NCBI RefSeq assembly: GCF_001442615.1 | Contig: NZ_LMXN01000005.1 | Location: forward strand, 248,001-312,000 | Direction: 5' to 3' | From: Algoriphagus resistens | GTDB lineage: Bacteria > Bacteroidota > Bacteroidia > Cytophagales > Cyclobacteriaceae | DNA length: 64,000 bases | In this document: one piece after another, positions 18,693 through 28,805 of the stretch | Layout: each line of letters opens with the position of its first letter | How positions within the stretch are numbered: the first letter of the stretch is position 1 | Notes under the pieces: generated by a model | Seen by the model: the letters and a program-made list of their open reading frames with translations, nothing else | Databases searched by the model: none | What the model was told of the DNA's origin: nothing | Translations under genes and position numbers: made by a program

Positions 18693-20120
18693 ATGAAATT
18701 GAGTGTTATTATTTTAGGATTGGCTTATTTATTTCTTGCTGGTGGGTGCGCGCAACATCCGAAAGATTTAAAACCGGAAGAAGCGCAGGAAATTGCCAAG
18801 GAGGCGTACCTATATGGGTTTCCGTTGGTGATGAACTATAAAACGCTATATGCAAATGCTATCGATAAAAACTCGGGTGATTACAAGGGGGAGTTCAATC
18901 AAAAGTCTTGTGATGCACGGCTTTTTACCCCCGATGATAAAGCAATTGTAACCCCTAATTCGGACACACCTTATTGTATGTTCTGGAGTGATATCAGAAA
19001 TGAACCTATAGTTTTCTCCGTTCCTGCGGTTGACTCTGGCCGTTACTACAGTTTCCAATTGATAGACTTATTTACACACAATTTTTTCTATATCGGCTCT
19101 TTGACAACCGGTAACAAAGCCGGAAATTATCTGATTGCGTTAGAAAGCTGGGACGGAGAAATACCGGAAGGAATCACCCAGGTTGTCCGAAGTGAAACAG
19201 ACCTTTTTTTCACGATTGTACGGACCCAGCTTTTCGATCCAGATGATTTGAATAATGTGGCTAATTTACAAAGCGAATATGAGGTTAAAACGCTAAGTGA
19301 ATTTAAAGGAGAGGGACCCATAAAGAAGGATGTAGCTGGCGACTTCCCTAAGTGGGTAGAAGGGGCACAATACACAGAAGCGTCATTTACATACCTTGAT
19401 GCGGTATTACAGTTTATCAGTCCCAATGGAAAAGATGAGATGCTATTGGGAAAATTCAAAAAATTAGGTGTTGGAAGAGAAGGTTTTGATATTACCAAAT
19501 TTGATGAAGAAATACAACGGGCAATTAAAGATGGTGTAAAAGAAGGGGTTGCGGAAATGGAAGCTTTTATCAAAGAACAGTCTTCTGACCCATTGGGAAG
19601 TACGAAGGTATTTGGAACAAGGAAATTTTTAGAACAGAGTGCCAAAGAGAATTATGGTTTTGAAAATGCCCATTTAATACGGGCTGTAGGGGCTTATCTG
19701 GGGATTTATGGCAATTCTGCAGGAGAGGCTACTTACCCTATGTACTTAACCGATATAAACGGACAAGCTCTTGATGCCTCGGGAAATAAGTACACCCTGA
19801 CTTTTGAATCTGCTCAAATGCCACCTGTAAGGGCATTTTGGTCTATTACCATGTATGATGGTAAAACCCAATTATTAGTTGATAACCCACTGGACAAATA
19901 TTTGGTAAATTCTACCACCACAGATGATTTCGTGAAAAATCCAGACGGTTCCACGACCATCTATATCCAAAAAGATTCACCGGGTAAAGATTTGGAAGCC
20001 AATTGGCTGCCTGCTCCGGATGGGCCCTTTTACAGTGTTATGAGACTATATGGACCTAAGGAAGCTGTATTACAAGGTGAGTGGAAAAACCCTGCGATGA
20101 TTAAAACGACCAAAAAATAA
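18693..20120 (+). CDS. DUF1254/DUF1214 lipoprotein (first copy)
   Basis: A 475-residue lipoprotein: the signal peptide ends in LFLAGGC, giving a lipidated Cys near residue 19. The DUF1254 domain covers about residues 30-180 (AYLYGFPLVMNYKTLYAN, TPNSDTPYCMFWSDIR, GRYYSFQLIDLFTHNFFYIG). The DUF1214 domain is C-terminal (AFWSITMYDGKTQLLVDNPL, YIQKDSPG, NWLPAPDGPFYSVMRLYGP). This pair is common in Bacteroidota and proteobacteria; its function is not established. The second copy follows 99 bases later. The lipoprotein signal places it in the cell envelope. Confidence 0.9.
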   Translation: MKLSVIILGLAYLFLAGGCAQHPKDLKPEEAQEIAKEAYLYGFPLVMNYKTLYANAIDKNSGDYKGEFNQKSCDARLFTPDDKAIVTPNSDTPYCMFWSDIRNEPIVFSVPAVDSGRYYSFQLIDLFTHNFFYIGSLTTGNKAGNYLIALESWDGEIPEGITQVVRSETDLFFTIVRTQLFDPDDLNNVANLQSEYEVKTLSEFKGEGPIKKDVAGDFPKWVEGAQYTEASFTYLDAVLQFISPNGKDEMLLGKFKKLGVGREGFDITKFDEEIQRAIKDGVKEGVAEMEAFIKEQSSDPLGSTKVFGTRKFLEQSAKENYGFENAHLIRAVGAYLGIYGNSAGEATYPMYLTDINGQALDASGNKYTLTFESAQMPPVRAFWSITMYDGKTQLLVDNPLDKYLVNSTTTDDFVKNPDGSTTIYIQKDSPGKDLEANWLPAPDGPFYSVMRLYGPKEAVLQGEWKNPAMIKTTKK

Positions 20121-20219
20121 ACCAAATATGAAATCGAGCATGACTCAAGGGTCACACACTGGGAGGATTAAAATTCATGCGAGATTCCATGTGACCTATA
20201 AAAGCCAAAATTTAAACAC

Positions 20220-21647
20220 ATGAAACAGCTTATTTTTCTTATCGCAGCAAGTTTGAATTTGTTTCTTTTCTCCTGCAATTCAAACAGACAAGCTCAGCTA
20301 ACATCAGATCCCAGTGAGGCCAAAGAAATTGCCAGGGAGGCCTATATTTATTCTTATCCTCTCCTAATGGGGTACCAGGCACAATATTTTACTACAATGC
20401 CCGGAAGCCCGGGATATCGTGGTCCCTTGAATGAAATAACAAATGATACTGTGCCTGCGGATCATACCCGTAAAGATGTGGTTTCTATGAATGGAGACAC
20501 ACCCTACTCGGCATTTGGCATAGATTTAAGGGCCGAACCTTTGGTTCTCTCTATTCCGGAAATAAAAGACAGGTATTACGTTTTTCAATGCATAGATCTT
20601 TTTACCCACAATTTTGCTTTTATCGGAACCCGCACCACAGGGACTGAAGCGGGAGATTATCTTTTTGTAGGCCCTGGCTATGAAGGAGAAATACCAGAAC
20701 AAAAGTTCACAAAGGTTTTTCACAGCGAAAGTCAGTTCGTGACTATTGTGGGAAGAACCCAGCTAAAAGGCAAAGCTGACCTGCCGAATGTCTTGACTGT
20801 ACAAAAAAAATATAAACTACAGCCCTTAAGCGAATTTGAAGGTGAAAAACCAAAATCAGCACCGGATCCCAACTGGATACCATTAAACCCTAAGGAATTT
20901 GAAAATGCCAATTTCATTAAGTACGTCAATTTTTACCTTTCAATGATCGAGCCTTTTCATCCACAGGATACGTCCGCCCTAAAGAGATTCGGAAAAATCG
21001 GTATTATGTCCGGTAAAACCTTCGATTCTACCAGCTATACACCAGAAGTTTTGGAAGCTATCAATGAAGGTATCAAAGAGGCTCAAACGGAAATAAAAAA
21101 TAAGGCTGAAAATATTGCAGAGCGTGTGAATGGCTGGAATATGCTAAATGCCTTTGGCTCCCGTGAGTTCTATAATAAGGATTGGTTACTCCGTGCCGCG
21201 GCTGTTATGGTAGGAATCTATGGGAATGATAAAAGTGAGGCTTTTTACCCGGTTGCCTATGTGGATATGGATAACGAAGATTTAGACGGTAGTAAACACC
21301 GATATAAAATTGAATTTACCAAAGAAGAAATTCCCCCGGCCAAATATTTTTGGTCCATTACAATGTATAATAAACATGCAGATGGAGTAGGGGGATATAT
21401 GAATGAGAATGAGATTAACCGTTATCTGATAAACTCAACTACTGAAGGATTAAAATATAATGTGGATGGCGGATTTACGGTGTACATCCAACATGATTCA
21501 CCTTCCAGTGAAGATGAAAAAGCAAATTGGTTACCGGCGCCGGATGAACCTTTTTATCTGATGTTACGGGTATATGGCCCCGAACCTTCAGCCCTGGATG
21601 GCTCATGGGAACCTCCGGGGGTTGCTAAAAATGATCCAAACGAATAA
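20220..21647 (+). CDS. DUF1254/DUF1214 lipoprotein (second copy)
   Basis: A paralogue of the preceding gene, also 475 residues, with the same domain order. The signal peptide ends in LFLFSC (lipidated Cys near 19). DUF1254 landmarks are AYIYSYPLLMGYQAQYFT, MNGDTPYSAFGIDLR and YYVFQCIDLFTHNFAFIG. DUF1214 landmarks are YFWSITMYNKHADGVGG, YIQHDSPSSEDEKANWLPAP and FYLMLRVYGPEPSALDGSWE. The two proteins are clearly related but diverged along their length, so this is an old tandem duplication rather than a recent one. It may be co-transcribed with the first copy. Confidence 0.9.
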   Translation: MKQLIFLIAASLNLFLFSCNSNRQAQLTSDPSEAKEIAREAYIYSYPLLMGYQAQYFTTMPGSPGYRGPLNEITNDTVPADHTRKDVVSMNGDTPYSAFGIDLRAEPLVLSIPEIKDRYYVFQCIDLFTHNFAFIGTRTTGTEAGDYLFVGPGYEGEIPEQKFTKVFHSESQFVTIVGRTQLKGKADLPNVLTVQKKYKLQPLSEFEGEKPKSAPDPNWIPLNPKEFENANFIKYVNFYLSMIEPFHPQDTSALKRFGKIGIMSGKTFDSTSYTPEVLEAINEGIKEAQTEIKNKAENIAERVNGWNMLNAFGSREFYNKDWLLRAAAVMVGIYGNDKSEAFYPVAYVDMDNEDLDGSKHRYKIEFTKEEIPPAKYFWSITMYNKHADGVGGYMNENEINRYLINSTTEGLKYNVDGGFTVYIQHDSPSSEDEKANWLPAPDEPFYLMLRVYGPEPSALDGSWEPPGVAKNDPNE

Positions 21648-21812
21648 GCATGAAAATGATCAGGTTGTGTTCCCATGTATATAAGAAATGGCAGGATTAT
21701 TATAAACTTAAGGGCAATTTTGGCTAACGTAGTTTTGAATATTTGAATTTGGAGTAGAAATGGTTGGTTGGGGAATGATTTATATTTTTCTTTAAAAAAA
21801 CAATCTCCCATC

Positions 21813-22475
21813 ATGCGTTCTCAGTCTAATCTAAATAGAACCTTTAGTAGTAAGCGTATTACAAACAAAGAGGAGGATGAGAACCAATTTAATTCTGATT
21901 CATCTATTTGGATAGACTTTTTGCAAGGAAGTGAACAGGCCTTAACCAAATTGTTCGAGAAGTATGCCAACCGGCTTTTTAATTATGGGAAGCAATTTAC
22001 CGATGACGACGGAATTATCAATGATGCAGTTCAGGATGTGTTTTACCAACTGATCAAAAACAAAGAGAACCTTGGGGTAGCCCAATCTGTGAAATTTTAT
22101 ATTTTTTCAAGTTTTAGGAGGAGGTTGCTCAGGCTCTTAAAACAACATAAAAAGTTGGTCTTTGATGAGGGCTTAGGTTTGACAGGCAATTTTCAATTAA
22201 GCATTTCTCCCGATTACCATGGGATACATTCATTCCTTAAACTGGATCAAAAGCAGATTTTGGAAGAAGCTTGTAATAAACTACCGGTCAGACAACGGGA
22301 AATAATAGGGCTTTATTTTTTTGAAGGATTGACCTACGTGGAAATCGCAGAGGTAATGGGATTTTCACAGGTCAAATCTGCACGTAAACTCTTGTATAGA
22401 GCTTTGGGAAGTCTTGGGGATTTACTTAAAAAACACAGAGATATACTTAGAGTTCTCCAAGTTTTTGTCGGGTAA
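21813..22475 (+). CDS. FecI-type ECF sigma factor
   Basis: RNA polymerase sigma-70 factor of the ECF group. Region 2 is the segment with ALTKLFEKYANRLFNYGKQF and DAVQDVFYQLIKN; region 4 is RQREIIGLYFFEGLTYVEIA with EVMGFSQVKSARKLLYRAL as the helix-turn-helix. I chose the ATG at 21813 (MRSQSNLNRT, 220 residues); the frame also runs back to a TTG at 21768, which is less likely. The next gene is a FecR anti-sigma factor, then SusC. By analogy with known FecI/FecR systems it should activate the downstream SusC operon when FecR senses substrate loading of the transporter. Confidence 0.9.
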   Translation: MRSQSNLNRTFSSKRITNKEEDENQFNSDSSIWIDFLQGSEQALTKLFEKYANRLFNYGKQFTDDDGIINDAVQDVFYQLIKNKENLGVAQSVKFYIFSSFRRRLLRLLKQHKKLVFDEGLGLTGNFQLSISPDYHGIHSFLKLDQKQILEEACNKLPVRQREIIGLYFFEGLTYVEIAEVMGFSQVKSARKLLYRALGSLGDLLKKHRDILRVLQVFVG

Positions 22476-22662
22476 ACCAGTATTCGTTCTCTCTAAGGAA
22501 AACCAATTATTTTTCTTCTAATACTTCTAATTAAGGGTATTTCATTTCCCTTATTAAAGAATTTGTAAAATAAATGTGGCTTCCATGGGGTCATAGTAAG
22601 GCCACCTGTCTCTATATAGGTTGTAATTGGTAACTAAGCCATCTAATGATCTTCCTGTGACT

Positions 22663-23706
22663 ATGAATTTTAATCCTTTGGATGAAACTGATTTTTTGAA
22701 AAATCCACTTTTTATGAAATGGGTGGTAAATCCTAATACAGAGCTTGATCGCTATTGGCAGGAATGGGCGAGAGACAATGAGGGAAAGAAAGAGACCATG
22801 TTTAAAGCGATTGAGTTAGCCAATTCCATCGGTTGGAAAAGCCAGTATAGTATGGAGGAGGACGACTTCAATAAAATGCGAAATAGGATCTTGGAATTCC
22901 ATTCAAAATTTGAAAACCAGAGCCGCATCAATTTATACTCTGAACGATATAAAAAGAGTTTTGCATGGATCTGGCCGGTTGCAGCATCCATTTTAATTGC
23001 GGGATTCTTACTCTTCAATTATATGGAATCCAATGAGCAGAAACAGGAAAACATCACAGTGACACAAGGCTGGCTTACTAAGTCAGTTCCAAAAGGGATG
23101 AAGAAAATCTTCGAATTACCTGACGGATCTACAGTCATGCTTAATTCTGATAGTGAGATAAGATATCCTTCTTCATTTGAAAATGAGCGAGTAGTAGAGT
23201 TGGTTGGCCAGGCATTTTTTGAGGTGGAAAGAAATGAAAAACTGCCATTTACTGTACTCAGTGGTGAATTAAGAACTACAGTACTGGGAACCTCATTTGA
23301 TGTGAATGCTTATCCAGGAGAATCGAGAATGCATGTTGCCGTTGTTACAGGAAAAGTCCAGGTCAACACAGCTTCAGGGGTTTCTACGACCATTTTTCCG
23401 GAGGAAGCTTCTTTCTACGACACAGACACAAAGTCGCTGAAAAAAGGAGGGTATGACTACAATTCTTTGGTAGGCTGGCGACATAGAATTCTAAAGTTTC
23501 AGGAAGAGAGCTATGAACAAGTTTTTGAAAGACTATCTAAATGGTATAACGTGACCTTTGAGTTTTCAAATGGTGAAGCACCAATCGGCAAATACAGTGG
23601 GGAGTTTCAGAATGAAAGTTTGGAAAATGTACTCAACGGTATGAAATATTCCTTAGGGATCTCCTATGAAATTCAACAAGGGACAGTCAAAATAAGAAAT
23701 AAATAA
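22663..23706 (+). CDS. FecR-type anti-sigma factor
   Basis: I start this at ATG 22663 (MNFNPLDETD, 347 residues) rather than at the TTG at 22627. It has a cytosolic N-terminal segment that should hold the sigma factor, one membrane helix (FAWIWPVAASILIAGFLLF, about 100-120), then the periplasmic FecR domain (VPKGMKKIFELPDGSTVMLN, EVERNEKLPFTVL, GTSFDVNAY). The C-terminus is DUF4974-like (YEQVFERLSKWYNVTFEF). This is the usual Bacteroidota layout. It lies between the FecI gene and SusC and should pass the signal from the SusC STN domain across the inner membrane to the sigma factor. Confidence 0.92.
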   Translation: MNFNPLDETDFLKNPLFMKWVVNPNTELDRYWQEWARDNEGKKETMFKAIELANSIGWKSQYSMEEDDFNKMRNRILEFHSKFENQSRINLYSERYKKSFAWIWPVAASILIAGFLLFNYMESNEQKQENITVTQGWLTKSVPKGMKKIFELPDGSTVMLNSDSEIRYPSSFENERVVELVGQAFFEVERNEKLPFTVLSGELRTTVLGTSFDVNAYPGESRMHVAVVTGKVQVNTASGVSTTIFPEEASFYDTDTKSLKKGGYDYNSLVGWRHRILKFQEESYEQVFERLSKWYNVTFEFSNGEAPIGKYSGEFQNESLENVLNGMKYSLGISYEIQQGTVKIRNK

Positions 23707-23751
23707 CCGGTCTTAAGACCACACATAATAAACCTAAACAATCCCAAAATA

Positions 23752-26700
23752 ATGAAACACAAATTACTACCGAAGAAGGGGAAACTTTTTGTACGGTATC
23801 TACTCTGCTTATTTTTTATGGCAGGGGGATTTTCTGGAGGGGTCCAGACTTCAGCCGGGCAAGAAAATGACCTGAAAAATGTCATACTAAGCATCAATCT
23901 AAAAGATGCGGGTGTAGAGAGGTTCCTGAAAATAATTGAATCTAAAACGGAGTTTAGATTTGCTTATGATCATGGCCTTATCCAAGGTAGCCCTCGGGTT
24001 ACGATGGATATGCAGGATCAAAGCCTCCTGTCCATATTGCAGGAACTTTCCTCTAAATCCAGTTTATCGTTTAAACAGATTAATAGCACCATCCATGTGA
24101 CCAAATCGTTAGTTGCTGTGGTGCAGCCTGCAGAGGAGATAGCTCCTGTGGTGATTCAGGTGACCGGAGTGGTAAAAGATGAAGAAGGAGTCCCACTTCC
24201 TGGGGCCTCGGTGATGATTGAAGGGCAATCAGGAATAGGTACTGTAACAGATTTAGATGGTAATTACGCTATTGAAGCAGTAGAAGGGGACATCTTGGTT
24301 TTTTCCTTCATGGGCTATGAAACCCAAAAAATCACCATTGGTACGCAGAGTATCATCAATGTCACCATGGGTGTAAATCTTTCTACTCTGGAAGAGGTGA
24401 TTGTAGTAGGTTATGGTACACGTAAGAAAGTCAGCTTGGTGGGAGCTGTAGATCAGGTAGGGAAGGAGGCACTGGAGGGTAGGCCTGTAGCAACCATGAG
24501 TCAGGCCTTGCAGGGTGTATCTGCAAACCTGATCGTACAGCAGCGAAATTCTGAACCTGGAGCTGGTGTCAATTTAAACATCAGAGGTATCAGTACACTA
24601 GGTGATAATTCTCCCTTAGTTGTAATTGACGGGGTAATAGGTGGTGACATAAATCTGCTTAACCCTTCTGATATTGAGAGTGTCTCTGTTTTGAAGGATG
24701 CGGGAAGTGCCGCTATATACGGTTCGAGGGCTAACAACGGTGTGGTTTTAATTACCACCAAGCAAGGACAGAGGAATTCCAGACCAGTTGTAACCTACAA
24801 TGGTCTAGTAGGGGTAAACACGCCGCAATTCTTTACCGCACCGGTGCATGGATACCAAAATGCAATGCTGCGAAATGAATCTGCTTTTAATGCAGGAAGA
24901 AGTGAAGCGGTTTTCAGCCCTGAAGAAATTCGTCAGATTCAGGAAAATGGGGATACGGAATGGTTTGCCAGGGAAATCTTTGACAATGCCGTTCAGCAAA
25001 ATCATAATCTTACCGTTTCCGGAGGTGGAGAAAACAGTACTTATTTAGTTTCAGCAGGTTATACCGATCAACAAAGTAATTATGTTGGTCCCGCTAAGGG
25101 GTACAAGCGATTCAATTACAGAATGAACCTGACCAACGAATTTGGAAGATTTAAACTGAGTTCCCGGCTTGCTTATACCAGAAGACTGATCACAGACCAT
25201 TCCTCTTCAAGTGGGACATTAATGGCGGATGCTAACCGTGTTCCACTTTATTACACTCAGAAGGACTCACTTGGAAGATATCTGACAAACGATGTTTTAC
25301 AGGAATTTAACCCATTGGGAATCTTGGAACAAGGTGGTTTCCGTGAGCACATTGATGATAATGTTTTTGGAAACCTGAGCGGGGAATTTAGGCTTACTGA
25401 TCATTTAAAAGTGAGAGGAGTATTTGGTTTTAATATGTTTGCCAACAGTCAATACGGTAGGGTAATGCAGGTGGATTTCTATCCAAGAGGCATATATGGC
25501 GGAAATAGAAATACCAATGATGAGAACAGAAAAGGAATGGATCTCAACACCCAAGTGATGTTGGATTATAATAAAGTGTTTTCCGATGTGCACGACCTAA
25601 GCTTCCTTTTTGGGGTATCAAATGAAAATCATTCGGATCGGGGGATCGGCATTTATAAGACTTTTACTGATCCTGATTTAGGTACTCCTGTGACCGAAAC
25701 TGTGATCAACCCTGATTCTTACAACTCTAATCAGAGTTCTTCAGAAAACAGCCTTTATTCCGCATTTGGTGGGGTCTATTATGATTATAACAAAAAGTAT
25801 TTTGCTGAATTCAGCTTCAGGTACGACGGTTCTTCCAAATTCCGGGAAGGAGAACGATGGGGCTTTTTCCCATCGGCCTCTATTGGATATAGACTTTCTG
25901 AAGAATCCTTTATGAGTGGATACCGGGATAGATTCGGAGATTTAAAGATCAGGTCTTCTTATGGTGTTCTTGGAAATCAGAATGTGGGCAATTATCAATA
26001 TCAGACCACCTTTTTCACCTTCCAGAATGCCTATGGATTCAATAATGCCGCAGTAGGTGGCACAGGGTTCAATTATGCCAACCCAAACATCCAATGGGAA
26101 AGGGCAGCTACATTCAATATTGGTGCAGACCTTGACTTTATGGACGGAGCCTTGACGTTAAGTCTGGATTATTTCAACAAGGTAACTTCCGATATTCTTG
26201 TTCCACCGGCGGTGCCTGGGGTATTTGGTACTTCATTACCGGATTTCAACAGCGGAAAAGTAGGCAATACAGGATGGGAAGTGACTACCACTTATAGACA
26301 TAGAGGCAGGCTATTTAATCATTCATTTACATTCAACCTTGGAGATTCTAAGAATGAGGTGCTGGATTTCCAGGGTAATGAACGTCTGACAGGACTAGAA
26401 GAGCTTCAAGTGCTTCTCAAAGAGGGATATCCATTTAATTCGTATGTGGGTTTAAAGCGCGATGGATATTTCCAAAACTTAGAAGAAGTAGAGACCGGAC
26501 CAAAACCGGAAGGATTGAACGTACAGCCTGGGGATAACAGGTATGTGGATGTGGACGGAAACGGCATTATAAACGATGACGATAAATTCGTTTTTGGCAA
26601 CCCATTCCCAAGAATGACTTTCGGTCTGAGCTACAATGTAAAAGTGAAAGGATTTGATCTGAATGTGTTCGCGCAGGGTGTAGGCCGCAGAACCATGATG

Positions 26701-27126
26701 ATCCGCGGAGAAATAGTTGAGCCCTTTCATTTCAATTATGGCATGACAATGTATACCCATCAGCTGGATTATTGGACGCCACAAAATCCAGGTGCGCGGT
26801 ATCCCATTTTGGCGGAGAATGGCAGCCAGTCCAATACGAATAACTTCCGGAGAGGTTCTGATATGTATCTTTTTGACGGAGCGTACCTACGTCTGAAAAA
26901 TATACAGTTGGGTTATACTTTACCTAAATCCTTGGCTGAGAGAATCGGTATGGAAAACTGCCGTGCTTACGTATCGGGCCAGAATTTGTTTACGCTGTCC
27001 AAAGTGGATTTTGTGGATCCTGAATTGTCCGAATTCGACAATAGTCTGAGAAGTGGCGGCGCCAATAGTGCCAGAGCATATCCTACCATGGTGTATTATG
27101 GATTTGGCCTGGACATCACCTTTTAA
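23752..27126 (+). CDS. susC-like: SusC/RagA-type TonB-dependent receptor with STN domain
   Basis: An outer-membrane importer of 1124 residues. After a signal peptide (LLCLFFMAGGFSGGVQTSAG) it has an STN signalling domain at about 40-110 (INLKDAGVERFLKIIES), a carboxypeptidase-regulatory-like domain at about 135-215 (VTGVVKDEEGVPLPGASVMI), the VVVGYGTRKK linker, a TonB plug (RPVATMSQALQG, GIYGSRANNG-like AIYGSRANNGVVLITTK), and a long 22-strand-type barrel. STN domains link transport to FecR, which matches the FecI/FecR genes directly upstream. With SusD it should import an oligosaccharide, here probably mannan-derived given the two GH76 genes downstream. Confidence 0.95.
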   Translation: MKHKLLPKKGKLFVRYLLCLFFMAGGFSGGVQTSAGQENDLKNVILSINLKDAGVERFLKIIESKTEFRFAYDHGLIQGSPRVTMDMQDQSLLSILQELSSKSSLSFKQINSTIHVTKSLVAVVQPAEEIAPVVIQVTGVVKDEEGVPLPGASVMIEGQSGIGTVTDLDGNYAIEAVEGDILVFSFMGYETQKITIGTQSIINVTMGVNLSTLEEVIVVGYGTRKKVSLVGAVDQVGKEALEGRPVATMSQALQGVSANLIVQQRNSEPGAGVNLNIRGISTLGDNSPLVVIDGVIGGDINLLNPSDIESVSVLKDAGSAAIYGSRANNGVVLITTKQGQRNSRPVVTYNGLVGVNTPQFFTAPVHGYQNAMLRNESAFNAGRSEAVFSPEEIRQIQENGDTEWFAREIFDNAVQQNHNLTVSGGGENSTYLVSAGYTDQQSNYVGPAKGYKRFNYRMNLTNEFGRFKLSSRLAYTRRLITDHSSSSGTLMADANRVPLYYTQKDSLGRYLTNDVLQEFNPLGILEQGGFREHIDDNVFGNLSGEFRLTDHLKVRGVFGFNMFANSQYGRVMQVDFYPRGIYGGNRNTNDENRKGMDLNTQVMLDYNKVFSDVHDLSFLFGVSNENHSDRGIGIYKTFTDPDLGTPVTETVINPDSYNSNQSSSENSLYSAFGGVYYDYNKKYFAEFSFRYDGSSKFREGERWGFFPSASIGYRLSEESFMSGYRDRFGDLKIRSSYGVLGNQNVGNYQYQTTFFTFQNAYGFNNAAVGGTGFNYANPNIQWERAATFNIGADLDFMDGALTLSLDYFNKVTSDILVPPAVPGVFGTSLPDFNSGKVGNTGWEVTTTYRHRGRLFNHSFTFNLGDSKNEVLDFQGNERLTGLEELQVLLKEGYPFNSYVGLKRDGYFQNLEEVETGPKPEGLNVQPGDNRYVDVDGNGIINDDDKFVFGNPFPRMTFGLSYNVKVKGFDLNVFAQGVGRRTMMIRGEIVEPFHFNYGMTMYTHQLDYWTPQNPGARYPILAENGSQSNTNNFRRGSDMYLFDGAYLRLKNIQLGYTLPKSLAERIGMENCRAYVSGQNLFTLSKVDFVDPELSEFDNSLRSGGANSARAYPTMVYYGFGLDITF

Positions 27127-27138
27127 TCTCTCTTCCAA

Positions 27139-28770
27139 ATGAAAAAACTTAAACTTTATACCATTATACTCGCTGCATTGAGTGCACTTTGCTGGACTGG
27201 ATGCAAGGAATTGGATTTGGCTCCTGAAAATACCTTTACGGATCTTACCTATTGGGATTCAGAGGCTAAGGCGCAAAGTGTATTGAATACTGCTTATTCC
27301 CAGATGTTTGACAGCAACCGTTTCTTTTACAATGAAGCGGCATCTGACAATGCATACAATGGACGCGGCGATACCGAAGGTGCAGCGTCCTTGGCAGCAG
27401 GTACTTATGACCCTTCATTGGGGCGTCTTCAAGGGCAATGGAACAGTAATTACACAGGTATAAAAACCTGTAATATTCTTCTGGAGAATATCGACAAGGT
27501 TCCAAATATGGATGAAGCGAATAAAACCAGGATGATGGCTGAAGCCCGGTTCATAAGAGCATTTTTGCATTTTCAGCTAATGACCTGGTTCGGTGACGTC
27601 CCGCTTTTGTCCAAAGATGTAACACTGGAAGAATCCCAAGAAATCGCACGCACGCCAAAAGCAGAGGTTTTGGGATTTATCCTGGGTGAATTAACAGAGG
27701 TAAGCATGGTGTTGCCTACTAAGCAGGATCTTTCGGATTCAGAAAGGGGAAGGATTACTGCAGGAGCAGCAATGGCACTGAAAGCTAGAGTTCATTTATA
27801 TGAAGGGCAATGGCAAGAGGTTGTTCAGACTACTGAGGAATTAATTGTAGGTGATGGCTATGGGAGCTATGATTTGTTCCCTAGCTACGAAGGACTGTTT
27901 CTTCCCCAAAATGAATACAATCAGGAAGATATCCTCAGTTTGCAGTATGTTCCGCAATTTCGGACTTGGGGCCAGTTTTTTGACATGGCTCCGCTATCAG
28001 CTGGTGCAAGACTGAATGCGCTTGCTCCTACTCAGGAGCTGGTGGACAGCTACCTGACTGAAAATGGATTGACTATTGATCATCCAGATGCTGAATATGA
28101 TGAAGAAAATCCCTATGTGAACAGGGATCCACGGCTTACAGCTACTATTGTGTACCACTTATATGAGTGGGAAGACAATGGATCTACCCATCCGATCTAT
28201 ATTAAACCCGGATCTGATCCTGATCCTGCTGCACCTGATGAATATGTCCCAGGATCCTCTAGTACCACTACGGGATATTATACACGTAAATATTTTGACC
28301 CTACGCACCTTACGCAGTTTGCCTCAGGGCTAAACCTTATGCTGATCCGCTATGCAGATGTACTTTTAATGTATGCTGAAGCCAAAAATGAACTGGGGCA
28401 ATTGGATGAAAATACTTGGAACAACACTATAAAAGCACTAAGAGAACGTGCCGGTTTCGAGACAGCTGGGGCTTTGCAATTCAACGCAAGCCTTTCTCAG
28501 GAAGATTACCGCGAAATCATCAGGAATGAACGTAGGGTTGAGCTTGCAATGGAAGGCTTACGGATATTTGACATCAGAAGATGGAGAATTGCTGAAGAGG
28601 TACTGAATGGCTGGGCCCATGGGGCGAAATTTGGACCTCCTTCCGAAGACGATGGGTATTTACGTGTCAATTTAAGATCATTTGACCCATCCAGGCATTA
28701 CTTATGGCCAATACCGCGCGACGAGCGTAATCTAAATCCAAATTTGACCCAAAATCCAGGTTGGGATTAA
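27139..28770 (+). CDS. susD-like: SusD/RagB-type glycan-binding lipoprotein
   Basis: A 543-residue lipoprotein with lipobox LCWTGC (lipidated Cys near 22) followed by KELDLAPENTFTD, the usual SusD mature start. The TPR-like fold is shown by ILLENIDKVPNMDEANKTRM with AEARFIRAFLHFQLMTWFGD. The C-terminal RagB motif region is NERRVELAMEGLRIFDIRRW with HYLWPIPRDE, and the end NPNLTQNPGWD is typical. It forms the lid of the SusC transporter and binds the glycan at the cell surface. It starts 12 bases after the susC stop, so they are co-transcribed. Confidence 0.95.
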   Translation: MKKLKLYTIILAALSALCWTGCKELDLAPENTFTDLTYWDSEAKAQSVLNTAYSQMFDSNRFFYNEAASDNAYNGRGDTEGAASLAAGTYDPSLGRLQGQWNSNYTGIKTCNILLENIDKVPNMDEANKTRMMAEARFIRAFLHFQLMTWFGDVPLLSKDVTLEESQEIARTPKAEVLGFILGELTEVSMVLPTKQDLSDSERGRITAGAAMALKARVHLYEGQWQEVVQTTEELIVGDGYGSYDLFPSYEGLFLPQNEYNQEDILSLQYVPQFRTWGQFFDMAPLSAGARLNALAPTQELVDSYLTENGLTIDHPDAEYDEENPYVNRDPRLTATIVYHLYEWEDNGSTHPIYIKPGSDPDPAAPDEYVPGSSSTTTGYYTRKYFDPTHLTQFASGLNLMLIRYADVLLMYAEAKNELGQLDENTWNNTIKALRERAGFETAGALQFNASLSQEDYREIIRNERRVELAMEGLRIFDIRRWRIAEEVLNGWAHGAKFGPPSEDDGYLRVNLRSFDPSRHYLWPIPRDERNLNPNLTQNPGWD

Positions 28771-28805
28771 TCCTAAACCCTTCTGAAACCTAAATTCTAT
28801 AAAAA

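Noticed and set aside
19127..19645. 172-codon minus-strand frame inside the first DUF1254 gene
   Set aside because: The plus-strand gene has clear DUF1254/DUF1214 domains; the antisense frame is Ser/Pro-rich without motifs.
22627..22662. TTG start giving a longer FecR
   Set aside because: ATG 22663 begins with the usual FecR N-terminal sequence; the extension has no family-like features. The same reasoning applies to TTG 21768 for FecI and TTG 47034 for the nuclease-like gene.
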